From: Imperialibacter sp963977595
GTDB taxonomy: Bacteria; Bacteroidota; Bacteroidia; Cytophagales; Cyclobacteriaceae
DNA length: 64,000 nucleotides
Reading direction: 5' to 3'
NCBI RefSeq assembly: GCF_048007035.1
Contig: NZ_CP180355.1
Location: 2,046,001 to 2,110,000, forward strand
Shown here: piece by piece, positions 51,691-61,026 of the stretch
Layout: every line of letters begins with the position of its first letter
How positions within the stretch are numbered: position 1 is the first letter of the stretch
Translations under genes and position numbers: made by a program
The notes under the pieces: model-generated
The model's input: only the letters and a program-made list of their open reading frames with translations
What the model was told of the DNA's origin: nothing
Databases searched by the model: none

Positions 51691-51860
51691 TATTTTTTTC
51701 GATAAAATAAAGACTATCAGCCATTAAACAACCACATTATTTTAACCCCCCTATTTATCGCAGCTATTACCACTCATCACCTTTCCAGTGAATTGTGTGC
51801 GCAAACACCATAATATTTTTAAATTGTATGATGACACATTATCTGCTAAAGAACACCACT

Positions 51861-52952
51861 ATGAAAAAAATCGCTTTCCTTTTTATACTCAGCCTGGGGA
51901 GCATTGCCAAGGCTCAGCCGCTGGATTCTATCATGCCGGTGCGGGGGCTGGCGATAGTTGCACCCAGCTCCAAAGGCCTTGACCGCTTTATTAAATTCAT
52001 GGAGAATGAACTGACGGCCAACAATGTAAACTCCCTGGTGTTGAGAGTTGACTGGAAGTATCAGTACAAGTCTTACCCAAAACTTGCCGACAAAGATGGC
52101 CTCACAAAGGAGGAGGTCAAAAAGCTGGTGGCGGCTGCGAAACGGAGCAATATTGAATTGATCCCGCAAATTAATCTGCTTGGGCATCAATCGTGGGCCA
52201 GCACCACCTATGCCTTGCTAAAAGAGTATCCTCAGTTTGACGAAACGCCACATGTGACCATGCCGGAAAAGTATGAGTGGCCTAACCCGGACGGGCTCTA
52301 TTGCAAAAGCTACTGCCCACTACATCCTGATGTGCACAAGGTAGTTTTCGGTCTGGTAGACGAAATAATGGAGGTGTTTGAGGCCAAAACTTTCCACGCA
52401 GGCATGGATGAAGTGTTTTACATCGGGGACGACAAGTGCCCACGCTGCAAAGGGAAGGACAAGGCAGCGCTTTTTGCCGGAGAAGTCACTACCATAAGGA
52501 ACCACCTCGCACAGAAAGGGAGAAAGCTGTGGATTTGGGGTGATCGTTTGCTAGACGGAAGTAACACCGGACTGGGCATGTGGGAGGCGAGCATGAACAA
52601 CACGCACAGGGCGGTGGACATGATTCCCAAAGATGTAGTCATTTGCGACTGGCACTATGAACGGGCCGACCCTACTGCGGCCTACCTCGCCATGAAAGGT
52701 CTCTCAGTAATCACCTGCCCATGGAATAAGCCTGAGCCCGCCAAAAAACAAGTAGCACAAACAATAGCCCTGAGAGAAAATGGCAGTAAAGTACTGAAGG
52801 AAAGATACCTTGGTATGATGCACACCGTATGGAGTGGTGCAGACGGCTTCCTCGACAAGTACTATGAGCTAAAAGAAAAAGGCACCTCTGAAGATGGTCA
52901 GGCCAATTGTTTTAACGCTATGTTTTCGGCGATCAATAGCCAGGTACAATAA
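51861..52952 (+). CDS. GH20-like beta-N-acetylhexosaminidase
   Basis: A signal peptide (MKKIAFLFILSLGSIAKAQ) and a TIM-barrel-like body, 363 residues in all. The key motif is FHAGMDEVFYIGDD near residue 176, the GH20-type H-x-G-x-D-E with Asp-Glu as the catalytic pair. Other barrel signs are LIPQINLLGHQSW and IWGDRLLD. Such enzymes release terminal GlcNAc or GalNAc from glycans. It lacks the N-terminal GH20b domain seen in larger members. The adjacent DUF5009 acyltransferase gene, 5 bases downstream, suggests amino-sugar processing. The ATG at 51861 is chosen for its signal peptide. Confidence 0.75.
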   Translation: MKKIAFLFILSLGSIAKAQPLDSIMPVRGLAIVAPSSKGLDRFIKFMENELTANNVNSLVLRVDWKYQYKSYPKLADKDGLTKEEVKKLVAAAKRSNIELIPQINLLGHQSWASTTYALLKEYPQFDETPHVTMPEKYEWPNPDGLYCKSYCPLHPDVHKVVFGLVDEIMEVFEAKTFHAGMDEVFYIGDDKCPRCKGKDKAALFAGEVTTIRNHLAQKGRKLWIWGDRLLDGSNTGLGMWEASMNNTHRAVDMIPKDVVICDWHYERADPTAAYLAMKGLSVITCPWNKPEPAKKQVAQTIALRENGSKVLKERYLGMMHTVWSGADGFLDKYYELKEKGTSEDGQANCFNAMFSAINSQVQ

Positions 52953-52957
52953 CGCTG

Positions 52958-54142
52958 ATGATCATGAACAATCGTATCGCCTCTATAGATATTTTCAGAG
53001 CGCTTACCATGCTCCTCATGATTTTTGTGAATGACCTATGGTCGCTCAGTGAAGTGCCGGAATGGATGGGTCACAAAGCGGGTAACGAAGACGGTCTCGG
53101 CCTGGCAGACGTGGTATTTCCAGCATTTTTATTCATAGTAGGCCTTTCAGTGCCCATGGCCATTAAGGCACGCAGGGCAAAGGGAGAAAACAACACTGAG
53201 GTGATTATCCACATTGCTAAAAGAAGCCTGGCGCTGATTGTGATGGGGGTAATGATGGTGAATCTGGAGAGCATCAACAAAGAATTGATTCCTATCCCCA
53301 AGCAAGCCTGGCAAATCCTGATGGCCATTGGGTTTATTCTCATTTGGAACAACTATAAAGACAAAAAGGCCTTCGGCAAAGTGCCTGAGTGGGTGATGCA
53401 GGTGTTGGGCATTGGCGTTCTTATAGCGCTGTGTGCCATTTATAAAGGAGGGCCGACAGACAACCCCGTCTGGATGAAAACACATTGGTGGGGCATTCTT
53501 GGACTCATTGGCTGGGCCTATCTCTTCTGCTCGGTTATCTATGTTTTTGCAGGTGACAGAATAGTTATCATCTCAGCAATACTCGTGGCCTTCTATCTAT
53601 TCAATATTCACCAAATGAACGGCCTGCTGGGAGCGGTGCCAAAAGGGCTTCTCGTTGTGAGTGCCTCTAACCACGCCAGTGTGCTCAGTGGCGTGTGGGT
53701 AAGCCTTATGCTCACTTATTTTGGTCAAAAGAACAAACTGAGCCTCTTTCTTACCGCTTGTTTGGCCTTTGCTGTTATTTCTCTGGCTTTTGGCTTCATT
53801 ACCCGCCCTGAATGGGGAATATCTAAAATCAGGGCTACGCCTTCCTGGACAGCCATCTGCGCTGGCATAAGCACCATTTCGTTTGCACTGGTTTATCTGA
53901 TTGCCGACGTGTGGAAGAAGACGAGTTGGGCTGGCTTTCTGGCACCGGCAGGAAGAAGCACGCTCACCTGTTACCTGGTGCCCTATTGGTTCTACCCTAT
54001 CTTTATGGTCACGATTGCAGCCTGGCTCCCCGATTTCGCTACAGTTGGGCTTGTTGGGCTTGTCAAAACATTGCTGTTTTCGCTGCTGGTTATTTACATC
54101 ACCAGCTTACTGGAAAAAGTCAATATCCGTTTGAAAGTGTAA
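52958..54142 (+). CDS. DUF5009 / heparan-glucosaminide acetyltransferase-like membrane protein
   Basis: A 394-residue membrane protein with about ten helices. The first block RIASIDIFRALTMLLMIFVN followed by GLADVVFPAFLFIVGLSVPM is characteristic of the DUF5009/HGSNAT (YeiB-related) acyltransferase families, which move an acyl group across the membrane to a sugar. Its GH20-like neighbour upstream makes N-acetylglucosamine-type sugars a reasonable acceptor. Two alternative starts (52958, 52964) are both ATG. A bidirectional terminator follows. Confidence 0.8.
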   Translation: MIMNNRIASIDIFRALTMLLMIFVNDLWSLSEVPEWMGHKAGNEDGLGLADVVFPAFLFIVGLSVPMAIKARRAKGENNTEVIIHIAKRSLALIVMGVMMVNLESINKELIPIPKQAWQILMAIGFILIWNNYKDKKAFGKVPEWVMQVLGIGVLIALCAIYKGGPTDNPVWMKTHWWGILGLIGWAYLFCSVIYVFAGDRIVIISAILVAFYLFNIHQMNGLLGAVPKGLLVVSASNHASVLSGVWVSLMLTYFGQKNKLSLFLTACLAFAVISLAFGFITRPEWGISKIRATPSWTAICAGISTISFALVYLIADVWKKTSWAGFLAPAGRSTLTCYLVPYWFYPIFMVTIAAWLPDFATVGLVGLVKTLLFSLLVIYITSLLEKVNIRLKV

Positions 54143-54164
54143 AGTTTCATTCATTATATAAAAG

Positions 54165-54191
54165 AAAGAGCTGCCTGATGGGCAGCTCTTT
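54165..54191. terminator. Bidirectional terminator between the acyltransferase gene and pdhA
   Basis: AAAGAGCTGCC and GGCAGCTCTTT form a perfect 11-bp stem with a 5-base loop between two convergent genes; T-rich on the plus strand, A-rich before the stem for the minus strand. Confidence 0.82.
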
Positions 54192-54216
54192 TTGCTTCTA
54201 TGACCAATGATCAGTA

Positions 54217-55248
54217 CTACTCCATCAGGTAAGGGTAGTCCTGCTGGGCATACACGTCTTTTAGCGATTCAGATGGATCAGGCCAGCCTGAGTCCTCGGA
54301 GAACTGGACAGCCTCAGCTACCTGGTCTTTAATTTTGTCGTCTATCTTTTCGAGATCAGCCTCTTTGGCAATTTTCTTATCGAGTATCAATTGGCGAACC
54401 TGCTCAATGGGGTCTTTTGCTTTGTACTCCTCAAGTTCTTCCTTGGTGCGGTACTTGGCAGGGTCAGACATTGAGTGTCCTTTGTAACGGTAAGTGCGAA
54501 GTTCCAACAGGGTGGGTCCGTCGCCCTTTCTGGCACGCTCGGCCGCATCAGCAAACGCATGGTGCACATCAACAACCGACATGGCATCAACTGGGAATGA
54601 GGGCATGTCGTAGGCAGAACCCAGTTTATATAGCTCGGTTACGTTGGACGTACGCTGTACAGATGTACCCATGGCATAGCCGTTGTTTTCGATAGCAAAA
54701 ATCACAGGAATCTTGTAAGTCATCGCCAGGTTAAGCGCCTCGTGGAAAGCACCCTGCCTAACAGCACCGTCTCCCATGTAAGTGACGCACAACTTACCTG
54801 TCTTCAGATATTTTTCGGCAAATCCAATTCCCAGGCCAAGTGGCACCTGCGCTCCAACGATACCATGCCCGCCGAAGAAACCCTTCTCTTTATCGAACAT
54901 GTGCATGGAACCTCCCTTGCCTTTTGAAATGCCGGTTTCTTTGCCATAAAGCTCGGCCATGATGGTTTTAGGATCGGATCCCAGTCCAATTGGGTGGGCG
55001 TGGTCACGGTATGCCGTGATGTACTTGTCGCCTGTTTCCAAGGCAGAAATAGCGCCGGCTACGCAAGCCTCCTGGCCGATATAAAGGTGACAGAAGCCAC
55101 GTATCTTTTGCTGACCATATAGCTGCCCTGCCTTCTCTTCAAACTTCCTCATCAGCTGCATGGTTTCATACCAGAACATGTAGGTTTCATTCGAAAAGTT
55201 ATCCTTCGCTGTTGCTTTTGCCTTCGCCTTATCTTTTACACTAGCCAT
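54217..55248 (-). CDS. pdhA: Pyruvate dehydrogenase E1 component, alpha subunit
   Basis: A 343-residue thiamine-diphosphate enzyme subunit. The cofactor motif GDGAVRQGAFHEALNLA...IENNGYAMGTS is complete, as are GSMHMFDKEKGFFGGHGIVG and the flexible, in eukaryotes phosphorylated, loop YRYKGHSMSDPAKYRTKEEL. With PdhB and the E2/E3 subunits it decarboxylates pyruvate to acetyl-CoA. PdhB is not adjacent, so the complex is encoded in several places. Divergent from recF across 127 bases. Cytoplasmic. Confidence 0.95.
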   Translation of the reverse strand: MASVKDKAKAKATAKDNFSNETYMFWYETMQLMRKFEEKAGQLYGQQKIRGFCHLYIGQEACVAGAISALETGDKYITAYRDHAHPIGLGSDPKTIMAELYGKETGISKGKGGSMHMFDKEKGFFGGHGIVGAQVPLGLGIGFAEKYLKTGKLCVTYMGDGAVRQGAFHEALNLAMTYKIPVIFAIENNGYAMGTSVQRTSNVTELYKLGSAYDMPSFPVDAMSVVDVHHAFADAAERARKGDGPTLLELRTYRYKGHSMSDPAKYRTKEELEEYKAKDPIEQVRQLILDKKIAKEADLEKIDDKIKDQVAEAVQFSEDSGWPDPSESLKDVYAQQDYPYLME

Positions 55249-55375
55249 TATTGGAAATATTTCTGTGTCTACGAATTGTAATATTACTTTTGGGATGTGT
55301 TACGCTGCCCTGGAATGCGCCTGGCAGATTTAACCCCCGCAAAATAAGTAAATTGCCTTCATTCAACAAAAGTAA

Positions 55376-56497
55376 ATGTATCTGAGTAACCTGCACCTTG
55401 AGTCGTTCCGAAATTACCAGTCACTTGCTATTAACTGCTCAAAGGGTATAAATTGTTTTGTGGGCAAAAATGGCTCAGGAAAGACCAATTTGCTGGATGC
55501 GATCCACTATTTGTCGATGACAAAAGGGTCGTTGAATAGTGTGGACAGTCAAAACATAAGGAAAGGTGATCCGCTTTTTTTTATAAAAGGCGAATGGAAG
55601 GCTGCTAAAAAAGGGAGCGGGAAGGGAGAACAGGTGCAGGTGGCTTTTCAACCGGGGCAAAAAAAGCTCATCAAAGTGAATCAAAAAGAGTATGAGAAAC
55701 TGGCTGACCACATAGGTCGCTTCCCTGTGGTGTTGATCGCCCCCAACGACACCGACCTGATAAGGGAAGGCAGCGACGGTCGGCGCAAATTCTTCGACAG
55801 CATCATTTCTCAGCTGGATGCCAGCTACCTGGAAAACCTGATGGTGTATCACCACTACCTAAAGCAGCGGAATAGTCTGCTGAAGCAATATGGGGACACC
55901 AGGCGGCTGGACAAAACGTTGCTTGCAGTGTACGATGAGCATTTGATGAAGTCGGGACAATTGATTTTCGATAGCAGACGAGACTTCACAGAAAAGTTTG
56001 AAGCTTTGTTCAGCCCCCGCTACCAGTGGCTTTCAGGGGGAGCCGAGCAAACCAAGGTGGTGTACGTTTCTGAGCTTTCCGAAACCTCATGGAAGGAAAA
56101 CTTCAAAAAGGCGATCGATAAGGACATGGCCTTGCAAAGAACCACTTTTGGCATCCACCGGGACGACTTTGAGTTTTTGCTGGAGGACGAACCCGTGAAG
56201 AAGTTTGGCTCACAAGGCCAGCAAAAGTCCTTTGTGATTGCTCTGAAATTAGCTCAATTTGACATTACCAGTCAGGTGAAAAGCTTTGCCCCCATTTTGC
56301 TGCTCGACGATATATTTGACAAGTTGGATGACGATCGCATCAAAAAATTGATGGAACTTGTGGGAGAGGATGACTTCGGTCAGTTGTTTGTAACAGATGC
56401 GAGGCCGGAAAGGACAATGACGCTTTTTAAGGGCTTGAAGAAAGACAAGAAGCTATTTAAAGTGGAGGAAGGAAAAGTGGAGGAGATAGACTTTTAG
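55376..56497 (+). CDS. recF: DNA replication and repair protein RecF
   Basis: A 373-residue SMC-like ATPase. LHLESFRNYQSLAINCSKG and Walker A FVGKNGSGKTNLLDAIHYLS open the protein; GSQGQQKSFVIALKLAQF (signature region) and PILLLDDIFDKLDDDR (Walker B and D-loop) close it. RecF works with RecO and RecR to load RecA at gapped DNA. The DUF721/DciA-like gene follows directly, a pair often seen in Bacteroidetes. Start at ATG 55376 gives the normal N-terminus. Confidence 0.95.
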   Translation: MYLSNLHLESFRNYQSLAINCSKGINCFVGKNGSGKTNLLDAIHYLSMTKGSLNSVDSQNIRKGDPLFFIKGEWKAAKKGSGKGEQVQVAFQPGQKKLIKVNQKEYEKLADHIGRFPVVLIAPNDTDLIREGSDGRRKFFDSIISQLDASYLENLMVYHHYLKQRNSLLKQYGDTRRLDKTLLAVYDEHLMKSGQLIFDSRRDFTEKFEALFSPRYQWLSGGAEQTKVVYVSELSETSWKENFKKAIDKDMALQRTTFGIHRDDFEFLLEDEPVKKFGSQGQQKSFVIALKLAQFDITSQVKSFAPILLLDDIFDKLDDDRIKKLMELVGEDDFGQLFVTDARPERTMTLFKGLKKDKKLFKVEEGKVEEIDF

Positions 56498-56507
56498 AGT
56501 GGAAAGT

Positions 56508-56816
56508 ATGTACAAAAAGAAAGACGATAGAAAAAACGAGTCGCTGGAGCTGAAGGATGTAATCAGGGAAATGCTTCAGAATTACCATATTGAGGAGAAA
56601 TTTGATCACACCAGGCTGCTTGCTTCCTGGGAACGACTCATGGGCAAGCCTATTGCCAGCCGCACCTCCAAGCTTTTTGTAAAGGACAATGTATTGTTCG
56701 TGCGTCTTACGTCCGCCCCACTCAAAAGCGAGATGAATTTAAACAAAGCCAAGGTACTTGATATCTTCAAGAAGGAGTTTGGGGAGAAGGTGTTGAAGGA
56801 TATTGTGTTTCAGTAA
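56508..56816 (+). CDS. DUF721 (DciA-like) protein
   Basis: A 102-residue protein with ELKDVIREMLQNYHIEEKFD and LLASWERLMGKPIASRTSKL, the DUF721 core, followed by LFVRLTSAPLKSEM. DciA, a DUF721 member, loads the replicative helicase in bacteria that lack DnaC; whether this shorter form does so is unproven. An in-frame GTG at 56499 is an alternative start. Ten bases separate it from recF, so it shares that message. Confidence 0.85.
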   Translation: MYKKKDDRKNESLELKDVIREMLQNYHIEEKFDHTRLLASWERLMGKPIASRTSKLFVKDNVLFVRLTSAPLKSEMNLNKAKVLDIFKKEFGEKVLKDIVFQ

Positions 56817-56827
56817 AAGGAAAAACG

Positions 56828-57973
56828 GTGGACATAGTATTAAATACTCTTCTGCCCATTATCATCCTGCAGGTATTGCTGCTTGCCTTTTTTCTCTTTG
56901 CCCTTAAAAAAGGTAAAAAGCTAAGCAATCGACTGCTCGCCCTATTCTTCCTATTTTTGGGGATCAATTTTTCAGATGGGCTTATCGGACTGACTGGCTT
57001 TTACCAGCAATACCCCGCCGTTGCACACCTGGAAGATGGATTCGCCTTTTTGCTTGGGCCACTGCTGTTGTTTTACACCCGGTCAGTAGTTTATGAAGGA
57101 TTTCAACTGAAAACTTCCCACCTGCTTCATCTCCTTCCTTTTGTAATTCTCACGATTACCTTTCAGGTCTTTTATCATTCCTACAGCCAGGAAGAGCAAC
57201 TCTTCATACAAAAATCTATCGCCGACCGGCAGTTGCCGACCGGCTTCTATTTTTCCATCGCTTTGGTTTATGGCCATGTTTTGAGCTATTTTTTTCTGGC
57301 GCTGAAAGAAATCAGGTTCTATCAGCAGCGAATCAAAGACCTTTTTTCGTCCACCGAAAAAATAAGTCTTTCCTGGCTGCGCTTCCTGATACTGACCATG
57401 ACAGGCATCCTGTTGTTTTCCCTCGTGAATGTGATGGCTCCTTATGCCGGCCTCGATGCCTGGTTTCAACCCACCTTCGCCATAGTGGTGGGGCTCTTTT
57501 TTCTTTTCGTGAATGCTGTCGTTTTCAAAGGCTTACAACAACCTGAAATATTTGCAGGGCTTGAACAAAAGGACACTGCCAAATACACAAGCTCAACTCT
57601 AAGCAATGAAGAAAAGCAAGCGCTGAAGGATAAACTGATTCAGCTGATTGAAAATGAAAAGCCGTACCTGGATCCAGAAATAAGTCTTGAGCAGCTGTGT
57701 GCAAAACTCGAAGTGGCTCCCAAGAAACTTTCTCAGGTACTCAATGAACTACTCGGTCAGAACTACTACGACTTCATCAATTCATACAGGATTAATGAAG
57801 CGGTGACCATCCTTTCCACTTCGCCCGACTCAAAGCTTACTGTGCTGGAAGTTCTCTACGAGGTCGGTTTCAATTCCAAGTCGTCTTTCAACACCATCTT
57901 CAAAGAAAAGACAGGGACGACGCCTTCAGCCTTTAGGAAAGAAGTGCTACAGAAACTGGCAGCTTCAAACTAA
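56828..57973 (+). CDS. Membrane-bound AraC-family transcriptional regulator
   Basis: A 381-residue protein. The first 230 residues hold about six or seven hydrophobic helices (IIILQVLLLAFFLFALKKG and on), unlike soluble AraC proteins. The last 100 residues have the two helix-turn-helix motifs of AraC/XylS (LEQLCAKLEVAPKKLSQVLN and VLEVLYEVGFNSKSSFNTIF). It would sense a signal in or across the membrane and bind DNA from there. The start is GTG. It follows the DUF721 gene by 11 bases; target genes are unknown. Confidence 0.88.
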   Translation: MDIVLNTLLPIIILQVLLLAFFLFALKKGKKLSNRLLALFFLFLGINFSDGLIGLTGFYQQYPAVAHLEDGFAFLLGPLLLFYTRSVVYEGFQLKTSHLLHLLPFVILTITFQVFYHSYSQEEQLFIQKSIADRQLPTGFYFSIALVYGHVLSYFFLALKEIRFYQQRIKDLFSSTEKISLSWLRFLILTMTGILLFSLVNVMAPYAGLDAWFQPTFAIVVGLFFLFVNAVVFKGLQQPEIFAGLEQKDTAKYTSSTLSNEEKQALKDKLIQLIENEKPYLDPEISLEQLCAKLEVAPKKLSQVLNELLGQNYYDFINSYRINEAVTILSTSPDSKLTVLEVLYEVGFNSKSSFNTIFKEKTGTTPSAFRKEVLQKLAASN

Positions 57974-58135
57974 ACAAAAAAGTTTCGAATTTACCACACG
58001 GCAACAGTCGCTTTGAGTAGCCGACACGAGGAAGAAATTTTTACTGTTTTCTTCCGAAAAAAGCGTTCGACTTCCGGCAGGCGGTCGGAGGGCTGAATAG
58101 AATATGTCTCCTTTGCTTCAAAAAAAAGAGACATT

Positions 58136-59743
58136 ATGAAGACCTTCACAAACACAAAAACTACTACACTTTGGCTGTTGGCAACGATCAGCTTCTCACT
58201 GTTATCAGTAAAATGGATGTTTGCTCCTGCAGCCTGGGTGGCTCCGGCCTTCCTTATTTTGCTAATGAAAGAGCACAAGCCGTGGAAAAGCTTGCTCGCC
58301 GGGTTGTCTGTGCTTTATGTTTCGTCGTTGATCGGCGGTTATCAGGTGATACCGTTCCCTACTCTCGTATTTGTGGTGGTCGCACTGATCGGAGCTATGA
58401 AGCACATGATTCCCTTTTTTCTTTTCCGCCTGCTTTCGAAAAAAGCTACAGGATGGTATGCCACCCTGCTGTTTCCCTGCCTCTACGTGGCCTACGACTA
58501 CCTCAATGGTTTTGATGGGGCTGGCACATGGGGCTCGATGGGTTATACCCAGGTGAACAATGACGCTTTAATGCAGCTAACGGCTGTCACAGGCCTGTGG
58601 GGCATAACGTTTCTAGTTACCTGGGCATCAGCACTTTTGGCGGCAGGGTATTCCAATGGTTTTAGTTTTTCCTCAATAAAAAACCCGGCCATTGTATGCT
58701 CATCAGTATTTGTAGTTATCCTAATTGGCGGAAGCATAAGAATCAATTCGCTGTGGCAGGAAGAAGCAACTACAGTGAGAGTGGCTGGTATCACAGGGCA
58801 AAACCTCGAATTGCTTCAGTCAACTTATGAGGCAGTGTTTGGAAGCAGGCTGGATGTTGATCTGTCAAAGCTTACCCAAACCTCACCAGCACTTCAGGAG
58901 CTAAACAAGGGACTTGTGAAGTTCATTGAAAACCCAACGGATCCAATATTTGCAGCTTCTCATCTTCAAATGGAAGCTTTTCAGGACAGCATGCTCTCTG
59001 TCGCTAAAAAGGAAGCAGTGGCAGGCGCTAAGATTGTCTCTTTTTCCGAAGGGCTCCTGTTCACCACCAAAGCCACGGAGGACAAGCTGATTGCCAAGGC
59101 CAGGAAAGTGGCAATGGAAAACCAGTTCTATCTCCTGCTAACCATGGCGTCCGTTATCCCCGGCGAAGTCACGATGGGTTCAAAGTACCTGGAGAACAAG
59201 GCCTTGTTCATAGGCCCGGATGGGCAAGTGCTCAACACCTTTTTCAAAAATAAGCCCGTTCCATTGGTAGAGCCCAGCATCCAAGGAGATGGAAAGATTC
59301 CTGTGATCAACACCGAATTTGGGCGTATTGCAATCTCCATTTGCTACGACGCCGACTTTCCCTACCTGATGAGACAGGCAGGACAGCAAGGTGCTGACAT
59401 AGTACTGCTCCCTTCGGGCGACTGGAAAGAGATTGCTCCGTATCACGCCTGGATGGCCAAAGTCAGAGCTATAGAAAATGGTTTTTCACTGCTGCGGCCC
59501 GTTAGCAATGCCACATCCATTGCCTCGGATTACTATGGAAAAGTAGTGGGGTCTAATGACTTTAGCTCAGCCGGTGAACATGTGATGGTGAGTCATCTGG
59601 CAACGAAAGGAATAGCAACTGTCTACTCGAAGATGGGCGACTGGCTGGCTTGGGGGTGTTTGGTGGGGTTGGTTGCTTTTCTTGGGGACTTCCTCCTGAT
59701 CTCGCTAACATCAAACTCAGCCAGCATTTTTCCTGGCAAATAA
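58136..59743 (+). CDS. Apolipoprotein N-acyltransferase-like nitrilase-fold membrane protein
   Basis: A 535-residue protein. Residues about 10-200 contain six or so membrane helices; the next 300 form a nitrilase domain. A likely catalytic triad is visible: Glu in VSFSEGLLF, Lys in FKNKPVPLVE and Cys in ISICYDADFP, matching the Lnt layout. Lnt adds the third acyl chain to lipoproteins. It is probably an Lnt-family paralogue, because the N-terminal membrane part is shorter and diverged; another Lnt would be expected elsewhere. Convergent with the next gene, overlapping by 27 bases. Confidence 0.78.
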   Translation: MKTFTNTKTTTLWLLATISFSLLSVKWMFAPAAWVAPAFLILLMKEHKPWKSLLAGLSVLYVSSLIGGYQVIPFPTLVFVVVALIGAMKHMIPFFLFRLLSKKATGWYATLLFPCLYVAYDYLNGFDGAGTWGSMGYTQVNNDALMQLTAVTGLWGITFLVTWASALLAAGYSNGFSFSSIKNPAIVCSSVFVVILIGGSIRINSLWQEEATTVRVAGITGQNLELLQSTYEAVFGSRLDVDLSKLTQTSPALQELNKGLVKFIENPTDPIFAASHLQMEAFQDSMLSVAKKEAVAGAKIVSFSEGLLFTTKATEDKLIAKARKVAMENQFYLLLTMASVIPGEVTMGSKYLENKALFIGPDGQVLNTFFKNKPVPLVEPSIQGDGKIPVINTEFGRIAISICYDADFPYLMRQAGQQGADIVLLPSGDWKEIAPYHAWMAKVRAIENGFSLLRPVSNATSIASDYYGKVVGSNDFSSAGEHVMVSHLATKGIATVYSKMGDWLAWGCLVGLVAFLGDFLLISLTSNSASIFPGK

Positions 59744-60376
59744 GGTCAATAGTAAGGGGGTAAATATGGAAAACGCAAGCAAACCAAATTTCAGTGTCGT
59801 GATCAACCCTAAATAATTGCTGAGGAATTCACTTTGATTTGGGAGGCAATCTAAAATTTTGAATATGACGGCATTTTCAATTAGGTCGGAGGCAAACCAA
59901 AAAAAAGGCAATCCAATTAAAACGTTTCTTATATGCTTAGAAATTTTTCGACGCTCCGAAACGAACGATGCGAAAGTCCAAAGAAAGGCAAAAAATGAAG
60001 CCGGAAACAGCACATCAATAGTGTAGGTGAAGCGCTTGTAGGCCATGACTCCAGCCTGGCTGAATAGGTTTATGCGTTCGTATACTTCGGTGCTCGAGAA
60101 AACAGGTCGCTTGTCAAATATTTCATGCCCCCCAAGCAGTTGGCTTACCACTTTCGACCCAAACGGAATTGGAAACATGTGTGTGATGACAAATACAATC
60201 AGAAATATTGAAAAAGTTTGAAGTAACCTTTTCCCGGAAGTCTGGTAGCGAAAAGGCCCATTTAAGTCAATTATTGCATTTGACATCTTGCCTTGTGCCC
60301 TTTCATTGATCATGGTGCCAAACACTAGCCCAAGCAAGAAGATTGTGGGAATGTACAGTAGGTGTTGAATTGTCAT
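59717..60376 (-). CDS. Hypothetical four- or five-helix membrane protein
   Basis: A 219-residue protein with hydrophobic segments at about residues 2-20, 50-72, 125-143, 160-178 and 195-213. No family is recognised. It follows a Crp/Fnr regulator gene, with an FNR-type palindrome in the 80-base gap between them, so regulation by that neighbour is likely. An earlier in-frame start adds 17 residues that look non-native; the ATG at 60376 is preferred. Confidence 0.65.
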   Translation of the reverse strand: MTIQHLLYIPTIFLLGLVFGTMINERAQGKMSNAIIDLNGPFRYQTSGKRLLQTFSIFLIVFVITHMFPIPFGSKVVSQLLGGHEIFDKRPVFSSTEVYERINLFSQAGVMAYKRFTYTIDVLFPASFFAFLWTFASFVSERRKISKHIRNVLIGLPFFWFASDLIENAVIFKILDCLPNQSEFLSNYLGLITTLKFGLLAFSIFTPLLLTLFARKNAG

Positions 60377-60440
60377 AGCGAAATTCCTTTTAAAGTGATG
60401 TTGAACGCCACAAAATTCAGAAATCACATGGAAAGGAATC

Positions 60441-60454
60441 TTGGTCTAGACCAA
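60441..60454. promoter_or_regulatory. FNR-type palindrome TTGGTCTAGACCAA
   Basis: A perfect 14-bp palindrome with the TTG-N8-CAA spacing of FNR-family boxes (E. coli FNR: TTGAT-N4-ATCAA). It lies just after the Crp/Fnr gene's stop and 65 bases before the membrane-protein start, so it may control the latter. A very compact hairpin is the alternative; no T tract follows. Confidence 0.5.
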
Positions 60455-60456
60455 CA

Positions 60457-61026
60457 CTAAAATTTCACCGAATTAAACAGTTTACTAAAGTTAGTGGGGT
60501 CTATGGCCAGGTAAGCAGCAATGTATTTGTGAGGGACAAGCTGTAATAAATGCGGGCTCCTTTGGCAAAAGGATTTAAATCTTTCCTCAATGGTTGTGGA
60601 TCGCAATTCGATTTGCCGATTGATCAGCCCAACTGTGACTGCTTCGGACAGTTTTCTGAACAGTCTCTCAATCTGCTGAGATTTATCAAATAGGTGCTGT
60701 AGTTTTTCGAAAGACAAATAATCTAACTCGCTATCTGTTAAGCAGGTGAGGTAATACCTGGCCGGCTTCTGTAAAAGGAAAGATTCCGGAATGGCACAAA
60801 AGTTTGGTGGGTAGGCAAACCCCAGAATATTGAGTTTCCCAAAAGCCTCAAAGTGATACATTTGAACACCACTCCTAACGAAAAATATCTGCCTCTCAAT
60901 CTGACCTGGTTGCGTGATATGCTCCCCTTTTTTAAACTGCCTGGTTTTGAGGTCTTTGGTTAGTAGCTGGTAATCGTCCTCACTGATGCTGTGAATTGAT
61001 TTAATAAAGTCGAATAGCTCAGTCAT
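60457..61026 (-). CDS. Crp/Fnr-family transcriptional regulator
   Basis: A 189-residue protein with a cyclic-nucleotide-binding-like beta-roll (FKKGEHITQPGQIERQIFFV, with a Gly-rich turn replaced) and a C-terminal winged helix (HKYIAAYLAIDPTNFSKLFN). There are no clustered N-terminal cysteines, so it is unlikely to hold the Fe-S cluster of true FNR. Ligand unknown. The frame extends 55 residues upstream, but the ATG at 61026 gives the normal family start. The membrane-protein gene follows with a palindrome between them. Confidence 0.82.
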   Translation of the reverse strand: MTELFDFIKSIHSISEDDYQLLTKDLKTRQFKKGEHITQPGQIERQIFFVRSGVQMYHFEAFGKLNILGFAYPPNFCAIPESFLLQKPARYYLTCLTDSELDYLSFEKLQHLFDKSQQIERLFRKLSEAVTVGLINRQIELRSTTIEERFKSFCQRSPHLLQLVPHKYIAAYLAIDPTNFSKLFNSVKF

